Below are positions 36,362 through 45,425 of a stretch of DNA of 56,815 nucleotides, one piece after another. Each line of letters opens with the position of its first letter. Positions within the stretch are counted from its first letter, which is position 1. A program made the position numbers and the translations under genes. A model generated the notes under the pieces. It searched no databases. It worked only from the letters and a program-made list of their open reading frames with translations, and was not told the origin of the DNA. The DNA comes from Fidelibacterota bacterium (lineage in GTDB: Bacteria > Fidelibacterota > Marinisomatia > SCGC-AAA003-L08 > JACNLC01): the NCBI GenBank assembly GCA_013204025.1, contig JABMOW010000114.1, positions 1 to 56,815 on the forward strand, written 5' to 3'.

Positions 36362-36442
36362 ATCAAAAATCTGAACGCCTTGTGTTTCTCGGGTAGAAGT
36401 CGGTGACTTTTTTCAGGCAATTTTTTAGACGCTTAAATTTCG

Positions 36443-37279
36443 TTATGAGACAGATGTGGATTGGCCACTCTCTATAAAAAACTCCAATCTTTTTACATGT
36501 CGTCTTATTTCTCTCTCTACCCGGTCAAAGTCAGGTAAGTCTTGGATTTGATTTACCAATGAAGCTTGCCACATACCTTTATACTGGGGGAGACGCTGGT
36601 TAAGTTTGTTCGGGAATTGGGTTGAGTCGAGTTGTTTATTACCACATTTAGTTTTGAATTCATTGATGTAACATGTGATGTCCATATTATGTACTTCCAG
36701 TAAATACCAGATGTCATAGAAATCCCTTGCCTGCATGCGCTGAAGAACAGACCGCATCTTTTCTACCAGTATTTCTTCAAGTGGGTAGCAAAGGAGTTGA
36801 TGATCTACCTGATCTGTATAACCCCGAAAAACATCATGCATCACAGGTTCAAATACTAACCGTTCGCTTCTTGAAATATCAACTTTTACCTTTTTATTAG
36901 CCCCTTTACCACCGAGCGGACCGGTATAGCTTATGTAAAAATTGATGCCGCCATCTGCGTGCTGATTATCATCAGTGATTTCAAGCGGAATATTAGCCTC
37001 ATCTTTTATGTATTCAAATACTTTTGTAAACCATTCAAAAATTTGTTCGTTCGATATGTTATTCTCAAGTAATGTAAAATCAAGGTCTTCAGAAAATCGG
37101 TAATCTTCGAAATACACTTTTTTTAAAACGGTACCACCCTTAAAAACAATAGCTTTAGATAGTATCTCACGTTGGGCAATACCTTGAAGTATCCAAGACA
37201 GGATATAATCTTTTTCAATCTGCTGATCACGCACACCAACGCCACGTGCTATTTTTTGTATTTCACCTGGTTTGATCAT
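36443..37279 (-). CDS. abiEii: AbiEii-type nucleotidyltransferase toxin
   Basis: 278 residues from ATG 37279, which overlaps the antitoxin stop by ATGA; an upstream in-frame ATG (37333) lies inside the antitoxin gene. Motif I is FKGGTVLKK (46-54), followed by YRFSEDLDFTL with D65/D67 as the metal-binding acids of the DNA polymerase beta-like fold. Type IV AbiE toxins transfer nucleotides, in known cases to tRNA, and stop growth during phage infection. The antitoxin gene precedes it in the same operon, the standard order. Confidence 0.9.
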   Translation of the reverse strand: MIKPGEIQKIARGVGVRDQQIEKDYILSWILQGIAQREILSKAIVFKGGTVLKKVYFEDYRFSEDLDFTLLENNISNEQIFEWFTKVFEYIKDEANIPLEITDDNQHADGGINFYISYTGPLGGKGANKKVKVDISRSERLVFEPVMHDVFRGYTDQVDHQLLCYPLEEILVEKMRSVLQRMQARDFYDIWYLLEVHNMDITCYINEFKTKCGNKQLDSTQFPNKLNQRLPQYKGMWQASLVNQIQDLPDFDRVEREIRRHVKRLEFFIESGQSTSVS

Positions 37280-38097
37280 GTGTAAATAGCAGACCGGATA
37301 GTTTCTGTTTCTAAATTTTGTTGAATACTCCAACGACTGATCATCTTGCCAGATTTTGGCAGTTCAGTATCCAATAGCACATACGAAGCGGTTTTAACTT
37401 TACGTAGTTGTTTGGTTATCCCTGTTTCTATCTTAAGTGTTTCAAGAAGGAACCCCAGCCTTTTGATGACTGCCTGCGATTTGAATCGCTCAGCATATTC
37501 AAGCAAAATGTCGAATTTTATTTTGTTCTTTGATGCGTACATGGCTTTCGCCACCTCCACAATGCCTCCTGCATAGTTTGGTTTGAACAGACAGTCGATG
37601 ATTGTTTTTTCCAAGTCCGAACATTGTACTTTATTGAAGTTATCAATCCAAACTTTTTTTGAACCAAAATAGTGCTTTTCATTATGGTAGATGAATTGAA
37701 ACGATACATTTTTAATTTTTAGGTTTGACGGTCGGAACTGGTTGGCTACAACAATCTGCTCTTTTAAAGATGGCTGAGTGATCAGATGATGAATTTGTAA
37801 AGCGGAATAATAACCAATATAATAGTCTGTTTTTCTTACCAAATGTTTTGCAACCAGATGCCAGTCGGGCATGAAGGTTTCCGCTACTTGTTCATAAGGT
37901 ATAATATAGTATAATCCTTTTTTTAGTCGCATCAGAAGTCCCCTTTTTACCATGTCACTTAACAACTCTCTTCGAGCACCTTCACTTGAGTTTGGTAAGG
38001 CAATAACTGCATTAGAATAATCAAAACAATCTTTATTCAATTGATTGAAGTAAGTTAGGATCTTATTTGATTGTGTTGATATGTATTTATTTTTCAT
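37276..38097 (-). CDS. abiEi: AbiEi-type antitoxin and transcriptional regulator
   Basis: 273 residues from ATG 38097 (MKNKYISTQSNKI); ATG 38136 is possible but would run into the operator. An N-terminal winged helix (LLSDMVKRGLLMRLKKGLYYI, about residues 45-70) is followed by the AbiEi antitoxin domain (FMPDWHLVAKHLVRKTDYYIGYYSAL and later EKTIIDCLFKPNYAGGIVEVAKA). Characterised AbiEi proteins counter the toxin and repress their own promoter by binding two inverted repeats; two matching palindromes lie just upstream here. Confidence 0.88.
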   Translation of the reverse strand: MKNKYISTQSNKILTYFNQLNKDCFDYSNAVIALPNSSEGARRELLSDMVKRGLLMRLKKGLYYIIPYEQVAETFMPDWHLVAKHLVRKTDYYIGYYSALQIHHLITQPSLKEQIVVANQFRPSNLKIKNVSFQFIYHNEKHYFGSKKVWIDNFNKVQCSDLEKTIIDCLFKPNYAGGIVEVAKAMYASKNKIKFDILLEYAERFKSQAVIKRLGFLLETLKIETGITKQLRKVKTASYVLLDTELPKSGKMISRWSIQQNLETETIRSAIYT

Positions 38098-38106
38098 AGT
38101 ATAAAA

Positions 38107-38123
38107 GTCAGCTTTGACCTGAC
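38107..38123. promoter_or_regulatory. Proximal abiE operator palindrome
   Basis: GTCAG-CTTTGAC-CTGAC, a 5-7-5 inverted repeat centred 18 bp upstream of the antitoxin ATG. A near-identical copy lies 89 bp further upstream. Probably bound by AbiEi for autorepression. Confidence 0.65.
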
Positions 38124-38195
38124 CATGGTGATACAAATAAATATTTCGTTCTTCATTAAATATGTTGGTAAAAATTTATGCTTTGAAGTTAAATA

Positions 38196-38212
38196 GTCAG
38201 CTTTAACCTGAC
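38196..38212. promoter_or_regulatory. Distal abiE operator palindrome
   Basis: GTCAG-CTTTAAC-CTGAC, differing from the proximal copy at one base in the spacer. The same orientation and 89-bp spacing suggest cooperative binding of two regulator molecules around the promoter. Confidence 0.65.
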
Positions 38213-38320
38213 ATAATAAATATAAAACATAATTAGTTAAGATTCAGAGCTTAAAATTAACATATTTTAATTGTGTTGAAGTACACCCCTAATGCTTGGC
38301 GCATGCCTGTATGCAGACAG

Positions 38321-38450
38321 GGCTCACTGCTTCACTGCCTCTGCAACCGTCACTTCTCCCTTTTCCCATATCAAAAATCCCAGTCGGGTGAAGGTTGGGG
38401 TAGTCGAAAAACATCATCTAACCGCAGGATAAGTTCTTCTGGTCCGTCTA
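38321..38450. repeat. Direct repeat B flanking the AbiE module
   Basis: Partner of 36231-36356. It contains the intact stop codon and last codons of the acetyltransferase gene plus about 50 bp downstream. A short inverted repeat, CCTGT-ATGCAG-ACAGG, lies directly beside it at 38306-38321. Confidence 0.85.
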
Positions 38451-39594
38451 ATTTTTCGGTGAGTCGTAATCCTGATGCAGGGACGGCACCCAGCCATAAC
38501 CGGGAAAATGCGCTGACCGTTGCTGTCAGTGTAGGCAGATCATCCCGGATACCCGATTCGACGGCAGATTCCTTCCCCAGCGTGATCGTATAATTCCCGG
38601 AAATTCCATGCCATTCTACTGAATCATCCAGATATTTTTCGATAGGATCGTACAAATGTAAATTGAAGTTGAGCGCTTCACCATTGGTATGAACGGCGGA
38701 GATACATTTGGCGAGATTGCAAATCCGGAGTTGCCAGTACGCCACTGCCCGATTCTGGTGCTCATATACGGATTTATGCGTAATCTGCCCGTAAGAAAAT
38801 GGTTTTTCCAAAAAATCCTGAAATTGTAACCCTTTCGGTTCGCGAACGGTGACCAGACGAACCTGTTCTTCCATGGATTTTACCACACCCAATAGTTCCA
38901 GGAATTGCTCATCGTTCTGGTAGGTCATCCACCGAATATTATAGGGACCATATTCGTAGTTTTTGGTGGAAAAACCGATGTGGTGGGTTAGTTCGCCTGT
39001 GTTATCATCCACATATCCCAACCCAAAGCCATTATCTGCAAATTGAAATTCCGCCGACGTGATATTCTGGGAAAACAAATTGCATGCGCCGTTCCCTCTT
39101 TTACGATTCAGGCGTGATTTGTGCATTAACGCAGCATCATCTTTGGTCAGACGTTTGGGAATTCGAGGTTTTTTCATGATTTTTAATTGAGAAGGGTCAA
39201 ACGCAATGAAATGTTCATATCCGCCGGTACCAAATCCCAAGCGGTTGTAATAACCCTGTTCGAACATCCCCAATGTGCAAACGGCTGCACCCTGGCTTGC
39301 CATTTCAGCGATGGCACGGGCAGTCATATCCCCGGCGATTCCCTGTTTTCTGGCGATATGGCTCGTGGTGACCCCTGTGAGACAAGACATGGAAAGTGGC
39401 TCATTCATATACTGAATATCCCCGTCGGCGGCGATGACCAGGCATTCAGCCACCGATTGGATATCTGTCACCCACGCATGTTGTCCTTTCAGATACAGTT
39501 CAAGGAGATCACCCTGGTTCGGCTTGATCCATCCGCACTCCAGCCAAATCCGTTTGACTGATTCAAAATCTCGTTCCGGTGAATAATTTCTCAT
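38371..39594 (-). CDS. Eis-like GNAT acetyltransferase
   Basis: 407 residues, the length of the Eis family. The N-terminal GNAT has LTGVTTSHIARKQGIAGDMT (acetyl-CoA loop, about 72-91) and YYNRLGFGTGG; a second GNAT-like half follows, and the C-terminal 100 residues fit the SCP2-like Eis domain. Eis proteins acetylate aminoglycosides, polyamines or protein lysines. The start has GGAAGGA upstream. Its 3' end is duplicated on the far side of the abiE operon. Confidence 0.85.
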   Translation of the reverse strand: MRNYSPERDFESVKRIWLECGWIKPNQGDLLELYLKGQHAWVTDIQSVAECLVIAADGDIQYMNEPLSMSCLTGVTTSHIARKQGIAGDMTARAIAEMASQGAAVCTLGMFEQGYYNRLGFGTGGYEHFIAFDPSQLKIMKKPRIPKRLTKDDAALMHKSRLNRKRGNGACNLFSQNITSAEFQFADNGFGLGYVDDNTGELTHHIGFSTKNYEYGPYNIRWMTYQNDEQFLELLGVVKSMEEQVRLVTVREPKGLQFQDFLEKPFSYGQITHKSVYEHQNRAVAYWQLRICNLAKCISAVHTNGEALNFNLHLYDPIEKYLDDSVEWHGISGNYTITLGKESAVESGIRDDLPTLTATVSAFSRLWLGAVPASGLRLTEKLDGPEELILRLDDVFRLPQPSPDWDF

Positions 39595-39683
39595 TTTGTC
39601 ATGTCCTTCCGGTTCTAAATTATCTCTTTATGCGAGGTAAAAAAACCTCTGAATCCAAAGTAAAAAATACAGGTTCCCACTCA

Positions 39684-41156
39684 ATGATGACCATATTTGA
39701 TTTATCCGCGCGTCAGGCGACACTGACATTTTTATTATCTGCGGCGTTCCGGCAGGTGTTTCCAGGTAGCAAGCTCATTGTAGAGCATTCATTTACCGAT
39801 GGCTATTTCTGTCACCGTGATGACTGGTCTCCCATCACCCAGCAGGATGCTGATGGTTTAGAGTTAGTGATGCGACAATGGTTGGCAGATACCACTCCGA
39901 TTGAATCCGTCTTGCTATCAAAAAATGATATTCTCAAAATATTCACCCACAAACAATTGGTCAATAAGACCGCCATGATTCGACGGTGGCCATCTGAAGA
40001 CGTACCAATGATCCGGTTCGGGGACATTGTGGATTATCAAATGGAACCCATGTGTTTGGATAAATCCCAATTGTCTCAGTTTCAACTGATGCCCTACGAT
40101 CACGGTATGCTGATTCGGTTTCCATCTATCCTTAATCCTGACCGCGTGATGCCGTTTCACGATTATCCGCAATTATTCGAATTTATTGAGGAATATGAGC
40201 AGTGGGGATCTATCCTTCATATCGAGTCCATCGCCCAATTGAATGACCATGTAGACACAGGCACAATCCGGGAGTTGGTTTGGGTGGCCGAAGGTCTGCA
40301 CGAAAAGAAAATCGCTAAAATCGCAGATTCCATTGGCGAAAATTTTCCGAAAAAACGGATCGTCTTTGTAGCAGGACCATCAGCATCCGGCAAAACCACG
40401 TTCGCCAAACGACTGAGCATCCAACTTCGGGTAAACGGATTCACAACACGGCATATTTCCATGGATGATTATTTCATCGATCGTGACGATATCCCTGTTG
40501 ACGAGCATGGAAATCAGGATTTTGAATCGTTTGAAGTCTTGAACAATGTGCTATTGACAGATCGTTTAGGCGCGCTTCTGAAAGGGAATGCCATCCCGGA
40601 ACGACGATTTGATTTTGTATCTGGTACTGGACAGGATACTCATAAAACCATTCAGTTATCAGAGAAGGACATCGTCATTGTGGAGGGTATCCACGGACTG
40701 AATCCACGGTTGACACAATCTCTCGGTGTGAACCAGGTGAGCAAAATTTATGTGAGCGCCATGACACAGTTGAATGTTGACGGTGACCATCGGTTTTCCA
40801 CGTCCGATAATCGCCTGCTTCGTCGAATCGTTCGGGATTTCAAATTCCGCCACTATACGCCCGAGGATACATTTGCCCGGTGGAATTCTATTCGGCAGGG
40901 TGAGGTGACGCATATCTTCCCCTATCAGGAAGAAGCAGACTATTTTTTCAATTCGGCGCTGATCTACGAATTACCGGTTTTGGCAAAAATCGTACTGCCA
41001 TTGTTGAATGATGTGGATGAAAAATTTCACCTTATCGAACAGGTGAATCGCGTAAAACTGCTATTATCGTTTTTTCTACCGCTGGATGAAAATGTGGTGC
41101 CGGGGATTTCCCTGCTTCGGGAGTTTATCGGGAAAAGTGAGTTCGACTACTCCTGA
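39684..41156 (+). CDS. Nucleoside (uridine)-kinase family protein with tRNA-synthetase-like N-domain
   Basis: 490 residues from ATG 39684 (AGG 10 bases upstream); frames from GTG 39579 or ATG 39630 are also open but add no domain. The N-terminal 200 residues resemble the threonyl-tRNA synthetase second additional domain (HSFTDGYFCHR, then YDHGMLIRFPS). The C-terminal kinase has Walker A GPSASGKTTFAKR, MDDYFIDRDD, and VIVEGIHGLNP, as in uridine kinases. Such TGS/SAD-kinase fusions are common in bacteria; the likely reaction is phosphorylation of a nucleoside. Confidence 0.85.
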   Translation: MMTIFDLSARQATLTFLLSAAFRQVFPGSKLIVEHSFTDGYFCHRDDWSPITQQDADGLELVMRQWLADTTPIESVLLSKNDILKIFTHKQLVNKTAMIRRWPSEDVPMIRFGDIVDYQMEPMCLDKSQLSQFQLMPYDHGMLIRFPSILNPDRVMPFHDYPQLFEFIEEYEQWGSILHIESIAQLNDHVDTGTIRELVWVAEGLHEKKIAKIADSIGENFPKKRIVFVAGPSASGKTTFAKRLSIQLRVNGFTTRHISMDDYFIDRDDIPVDEHGNQDFESFEVLNNVLLTDRLGALLKGNAIPERRFDFVSGTGQDTHKTIQLSEKDIVIVEGIHGLNPRLTQSLGVNQVSKIYVSAMTQLNVDGDHRFSTSDNRLLRRIVRDFKFRHYTPEDTFARWNSIRQGEVTHIFPYQEEADYFFNSALIYELPVLAKIVLPLLNDVDEKFHLIEQVNRVKLLLSFFLPLDENVVPGISLLREFIGKSEFDYS

Positions 41157-41166
41157 CCGATTGCTA

Positions 41167-41790
41167 TCATTTTACTGAGGAATCAGTCTTAACAAACGGC
41201 ACAAACCGCACCCACATTTCCTTCTTTTTGGTCAGTGAACCATCGTCATTTTTTGAGATGACCATCAATCGTTGCGCAGCGTGTTGTTCGCCGAGAGGGA
41301 TGACCATTCTTCCACCATCCTTCATTTGATCGATGAGCTTTTCGGGGATTTCGGGAGTGGCTGCCGTCACCATGATCCCATCATAAGGCGCGTGCGGTAT
41401 ATATCCCTCATGGCCGTCGCGCAGAATCACAGACACATTATCAAATCCCAAATCAGTCAACCGTTTTTTTGACATCTCATATAAAGCCGGGATTACTTCA
41501 ACGGTGGTGACCTTTCTGGCAATTTTTGCCATGATGGCGGTTTGAAAGCCGGAACCCGTACCGATTTCCAATATATGATGATGGGGTTTGATTTCAAGGA
41601 TCTGCGTCATATGCGCCACCAGACTGGGCTGACTGATGGTCTGTCCCTCACCGATAGGCAACGGCTCATCAACATTGACAAAACTCCTGATAGATGCATC
41701 GATAAATAAAGACCGATCTACCTTATGAAACGCATCCAGAACGGCGGTGTCGGTTATCCCGTGTTGACGAAGATGGAAAGGATCATCCAT
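41167..41790 (-). CDS. pcm: Protein-L-isoaspartate O-methyltransferase
   Basis: 207 residues. PLPIGEGQTISQPSLVAHMT (about 43-62) and the SAM loop ILEIGTGSGFQTAIMA (about 73-88) are diagnostic. It methylates isoaspartyl residues in aged proteins to start their repair. Its start overlaps the mobA-like gene end by 8 bp. Confidence 0.95.
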   Translation of the reverse strand: MDDPFHLRQHGITDTAVLDAFHKVDRSLFIDASIRSFVNVDEPLPIGEGQTISQPSLVAHMTQILEIKPHHHILEIGTGSGFQTAIMAKIARKVTTVEVIPALYEMSKKRLTDLGFDNVSVILRDGHEGYIPHAPYDGIMVTAATPEIPEKLIDQMKDGGRMVIPLGEQHAAQRLMVISKNDDGSLTKKKEMWVRFVPFVKTDSSVK

Positions 41791-42430
41791 TTCGATTCAT
41801 GACCCTTTTGAGCAATTCATACTCAATCGGTGTGTTCACATTGATCAGTTCCTTTCGGAATAGATCGGCATTTATTGTGACCGGGTGGAGTTTTTTCACC
41901 ACGGACATTAATTTGTATTTTTCCTGCTGCAGCGCTGTGTCAAAAATCTCGACTGCATCCTGATGATAAAACGCGCAGGTGGGGTAACTCCGTCCGTCTG
42001 CTACCGGGATCACCGCCTCTGATTCTCCACGGATATTTTCTTCTAATAAGCGCACCAACCTTTTAGATATGGCCGGCATGTCCACGCTGATGATAAAATT
42101 CCAATCGCTATCGGAATATTGAAGCGCGGTGAGGATCCCATTTAACGGTGTTTGTACCCGATAACGGTCTTTTAGAAAAGGCAAATGCGGATGGGTACAT
42201 TCCTTCCCAACAATCGTCACCGAGTCAAATTCGGGAGATAGGGTCTGGTGCAGGATATCCACAAACGTGAGTCCGTTGATTTCAAGGACTGATTTATCTT
42301 TCCCGAACCGTCGACTGTTTCCACCGGTGAGGATGTAAGCGTTCACGGGGTTAATGTCCGGGGTTGAAGTATGGTTTGGCTGTTCATCGAAATGATTCTC
42401 ATATGTTTGGTAAAATTTAACGGGACGCAA
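41783..42430 (-). CDS. mobA: Molybdenum cofactor guanylyltransferase MobA
   Basis: 215 residues. AYILTGGNSRRFGKDKS (about 31-47) is the GTP-binding loop, and ISVDMPAISKRLV contains the metal-binding Asp. MobA attaches GMP to molybdopterin. The 30 residues before the domain are unusual; a GTG at 42346 would give a more standard start but has no ribosome-binding site. No other Mo-cofactor gene is in view. Confidence 0.88.
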   Translation of the reverse strand: MRPVKFYQTYENHFDEQPNHTSTPDINPVNAYILTGGNSRRFGKDKSVLEINGLTFVDILHQTLSPEFDSVTIVGKECTHPHLPFLKDRYRVQTPLNGILTALQYSDSDWNFIISVDMPAISKRLVRLLEENIRGESEAVIPVADGRSYPTCAFYHQDAVEIFDTALQQEKYKLMSVVKKLHPVTINADLFRKELINVNTPIEYELLKRVMNRNG

Positions 42431-42531
42431 TGGCTGTGAAAAAGGAGAATTCCATTGAAAGAATAGGATAATAAAAAATCTTGCAAGAAATATAATATTA
42501 AAATTAGTTTTCTTCGTTTACAGGGAGAAAA

Positions 42532-43224
42532 ATGGAACAGAAATCATCAACATCAGGGCATTATTCACGACTCAGGCAAAAGTTTTTAGAGGGTGGACTC
42601 GACGGCTTTCTAGACTATGAAGTGGTAGAGATTCTTTTGAAACTGGCAGATAACCGTCGGGATCAACGACCCACCGCCAAACGACTAATTGCGGAATTCA
42701 AATCATTGAAGGGTGTCCTCGAAGCTCATCCGGATGACCTGATGAAAGTTGACGGCGTTGGACCCGCGAATGTGTTTGGGATTAAACTGATACAGGCGGT
42801 TTCTCGTCGGTACTTGAAAGCACAGATCATCAATGCGGATATTGTTAAATCATCTGAAGATGTGATGAATTACCTCAGACACCGTCTGCGGGATAAAAGC
42901 CGTGAGTGCTTTGAGGTGATCCTGTTAAATGGAAGGAATCGGATATTAAGTGTCGAGCAACTATTTATCGGGTCCATCACCGCAAGTGCCGTATATCCTC
43001 GAGAAGTGATCAAGCTGATCCTGCAAAAGGATGCCGCTGCCGTGATCTTCGTACATAACCATCCGTCTGGAAATCCATCACCGTCGAAAGAAGACCTTGC
43101 CATTACCCGTAAACTGATCGCTGCATGTTCAACGATTGATGTATCCGTTCACGATCATCTCATCATTGCAGGCGATGAGATCACCAGTTTCGCCGACAAA
43201 GGGATTATGCCTGTAGAGAAATAG
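42532..43224 (+). CDS. radC: RadC family JAB-domain DNA repair-associated protein
   Basis: 230 residues. A helix-hairpin-helix (LMKVDGVGPANVFGIKL, about 70-86) precedes the MPN/JAB domain with H175-N-H177-PSG and D188, the JAMM metal site, intact. The cellular function of RadC remains unclear; it is often near mobile DNA but here sits among housekeeping genes. GGGAG lies 6 bases upstream of the ATG. Confidence 0.93.
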   Translation: MEQKSSTSGHYSRLRQKFLEGGLDGFLDYEVVEILLKLADNRRDQRPTAKRLIAEFKSLKGVLEAHPDDLMKVDGVGPANVFGIKLIQAVSRRYLKAQIINADIVKSSEDVMNYLRHRLRDKSRECFEVILLNGRNRILSVEQLFIGSITASAVYPREVIKLILQKDAAAVIFVHNHPSGNPSPSKEDLAITRKLIAACSTIDVSVHDHLIIAGDEITSFADKGIMPVEK

Positions 43225-43404
43225 ATTCTGTCCCCATTCCGGGCTCATCAGAAATTCGATTCAGGTTCTATAATCATATCATCCATTCGGGATTTTAAAT
43301 GCATCTGACCATACCCTGGGGTGGAGGGTCCCCGGGGATAGCCACGCCTATTATCTGGTAGAATGAATGCGATTCTGAAGTCGGCGGGTTTATCCTACCG
43401 GATT

Positions 43405-44337
43405 TTATTTCGACGAAAATAAAATTTGATACTGTATCTGGAAGATATTATCGTTTGCGTTGGGGTGAGTGGTATTTATGATGTAGTCGAAGTAGAACAT
43501 GGAGTTCAGTCCATCCTGATAATAATTGAGCCCCAGGGTCACAGTTGAACTGTCATCATTATCCACGTTTGTGTTTGGGTCCCATGCATCAAATCGGATG
43601 AGCGCTCTCATCTGATCTTCCCAGAATTTTGAAGCACCCTGTGCGTAATATCCTGAAAATTTATCGCTGTCGGTTTCTCCCTGAAGATATTCACCCACAA
43701 TCTGCAAGGCGTGGTGATCATATTTTCCGTAAACACCCACTCGATGACCATCCATATCACCGGATTTTGATCCGATGGCATTCACTTTCCAGTAGTACGT
43801 GCCACTGGTAAGTTTATCAATCGAATATTTTCCATGGAGCAGCAGATCTTTTCCATCATCGACTGTATCATTCCAGTTATTGGGCTCATTAGCACCATTG
43901 AACAGTCCCGCATTTATCGTTATCGTTTCCCCGATTGTCGTCTTGGATTGGATGCCCACCTGTCGCCAGGGCGCTGTTTGCGAAGTGAGCATAGGATAGT
44001 TGATCAACCCCAATTTACCAGTATGGATAGGCATATGGTAAGTATAATTGGGTAAAAAGCGCCCCATACAAGCCGTTGAATGGAACCGCGGAATATCATA
44101 GATAAATTTCACATCCAGCATGTCGCCCTTTTCAGTCTGAACAAAGAATTTTACATTCTGGTTTACCGTACCGCTGATGAGGAATCGCGCCCGGTTCAAT
44201 GTAAAATCTGTGGTTTGGTTATCACTTTCAACCTGTTGGAATGTCATCCCGCCTTGAAAAATACCGCCGACACTGACATCCACTTGTGTAAAGACAAACG
44301 AGGCGAGAGCTAGAACGACGACAACATATTTTTGCAT
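43405..44337 (-). CDS. Porin-like outer-membrane protein (OprP/phosphate-selective type)
   Basis: 310 residues, signal peptide about 1-17 (LASFVFT-Q). FTLNRARFLISGTVNQNVKF and QAPWRQVGIQ-like segments, alternating barrel strands and SQTAPWRQ match phosphate-selective porin O/P relatives. Its C-terminus is QILFSSK, without the usual terminal Phe. Substrate unknown. Confidence 0.72.
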   Translation of the reverse strand: MQKYVVVVLALASFVFTQVDVSVGGIFQGGMTFQQVESDNQTTDFTLNRARFLISGTVNQNVKFFVQTEKGDMLDVKFIYDIPRFHSTACMGRFLPNYTYHMPIHTGKLGLINYPMLTSQTAPWRQVGIQSKTTIGETITINAGLFNGANEPNNWNDTVDDGKDLLLHGKYSIDKLTSGTYYWKVNAIGSKSGDMDGHRVGVYGKYDHHALQIVGEYLQGETDSDKFSGYYAQGASKFWEDQMRALIRFDAWDPNTNVDNDDSSTVTLGLNYYQDGLNSMFYFDYIINTTHPNANDNIFQIQYQILFSSK

Positions 44338-44701
44338 GGAAAATCTCCTTATAATGATATGGGTTTGTATTTTGTAATTCTCTCATTTCGGAATTCCAAT
44401 TTCTAAACAGACGGAGCCATTGACAAAATCCGCGCTGAAATATAAATCCTTTATATTTTTTGGTTATCTGATTTATTACAGGATAGTATTAAACAATTTA
44501 TTGAATTAATATTTTATGTAATAGATTGTTTTAACAGGTGATACAATTCATACAAACTACAATTATTTCTTTAATAAGATAATTGGGTCGTATTTACCTT
44601 TATTATTCAAGTATGATAATTTATCCGGATTGCACAATCCGGTACTATTCTTTTTCGATGTGTAATGGGAGTTTTTATTTTAGTAAAGAAATCGGCGTGG
44701 C
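44338..44701. other. AT-rich intergenic region
   Basis: 364 bp without a convincing frame. The left part is the leader of the porin gene (AAGGAG just before its ATG). The centre (about 44440-44600) is strongly AT-rich and should hold its promoter. The right part contains the hairpin at 44625-44642. Confidence 0.6.
44625..44642. terminator. Perfect 8-bp hairpin downstream of yqgE
   Basis: CCGGATTG-CA-CAATCCGG is a perfect inverted repeat. On the minus strand it follows yqgE by about 60 bp and is followed by AT-rich sequence but no clean T-run, so it may be a terminator or a processing signal. Confidence 0.4.
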
Positions 44702-45250
44702 TTATGCCATTCCGGAGGGTCCGCTGAAGTCCAAAATATCTATCCCGAAATGACTGGCTGCGGTTTTCCATTTTTTGCTGTCGGGGGTTTTGAAAATGAA
44801 TCCCGGAATGGCAGGCATCACCAGCCAATCGCCATTTTCAATTTCCCGTTCAAGCTGACCGGCGTCCCATCCGGAATATCCAAGTGTGAACTGGAAGTTT
44901 CGAGGACCCTTTCCGTACAGGATGTCGTCAATGATCCCGGGGTTTACGGTGAGTGAAATATCATCGGATATGGCAACGGTTCCGTCAATGGTATAGCTAT
45001 GATCATGGAGAAATAGTCCCTGTTCGATTCGGACAGGTCCACCGAAATACACATGCGGATGCGGGTTTGCTTTATCCAGCTGTGTTTGTTTCAGAATATC
45101 CTCAACTTTGTCTGTCATCATGGGCTTGTTGATCATGAGTCCCATCGCACCCGTACCATCGTGATCGCAAAGATAGACTAATCCCTGACGAAAAATTCCG
45201 TCCGTCATATGTGGCATTGCAATGAGAAAATGGTTTGAGTAATTATTCAT
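44702..45250 (-). CDS. yqgE: YqgE/AlgH (DUF179) family protein
   Basis: 182 residues from ATG 45250 (MNNYSNHFLIAMPHM); ATG 45271 adds seven residues without a ribosome-binding site. Motifs FRQGLVYLCDHDGTGAMGLMINKP and YFGGPV, and LGYSGWDAGQLEREIENGDW, are standard. The biochemical function of the family is not settled. It is monocistronic. Confidence 0.92.
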   Translation of the reverse strand: MNNYSNHFLIAMPHMTDGIFRQGLVYLCDHDGTGAMGLMINKPMMTDKVEDILKQTQLDKANPHPHVYFGGPVRIEQGLFLHDHSYTIDGTVAISDDISLTVNPGIIDDILYGKGPRNFQFTLGYSGWDAGQLEREIENGDWLVMPAIPGFIFKTPDSKKWKTAASHFGIDILDFSGPSGMA

Positions 45251-45425
45251 ATCCGTCCACAATTTAAACATGATTTGGTCGCTTTGAGAAACAAATTGCG
45301 TATAAAATATCGATCAATTTTTTTCATTATTTGAGCTGAAAAACGAATAACTGATTTCAATTCAATGGTTTACAATTTATCGCTCAAAGATTTTTTATTT
45401 AATTCCAATCACGAGAAATAAGAAA

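Larger units (their letters stand above)
36121..36442. other. Gap with 3'-end duplication remnant
   Basis: 322 bp without an intact gene. The right half contains the degenerate copy of the acetyltransferase 3' end described separately. ATCATCCATCCGGGATT at 36202-36218 recurs with one change at 43278-43294, downstream of radC, so a small dispersed repeat may be present. No terminator with a T-tract was found. Confidence 0.5.

Noticed and set aside
43300-43350. GC-rich hairpin CTGGGG...CCCCGG downstream of radC
   Set aside because: The stem is short and imperfect and there is no T-tract; not supported as a terminator.
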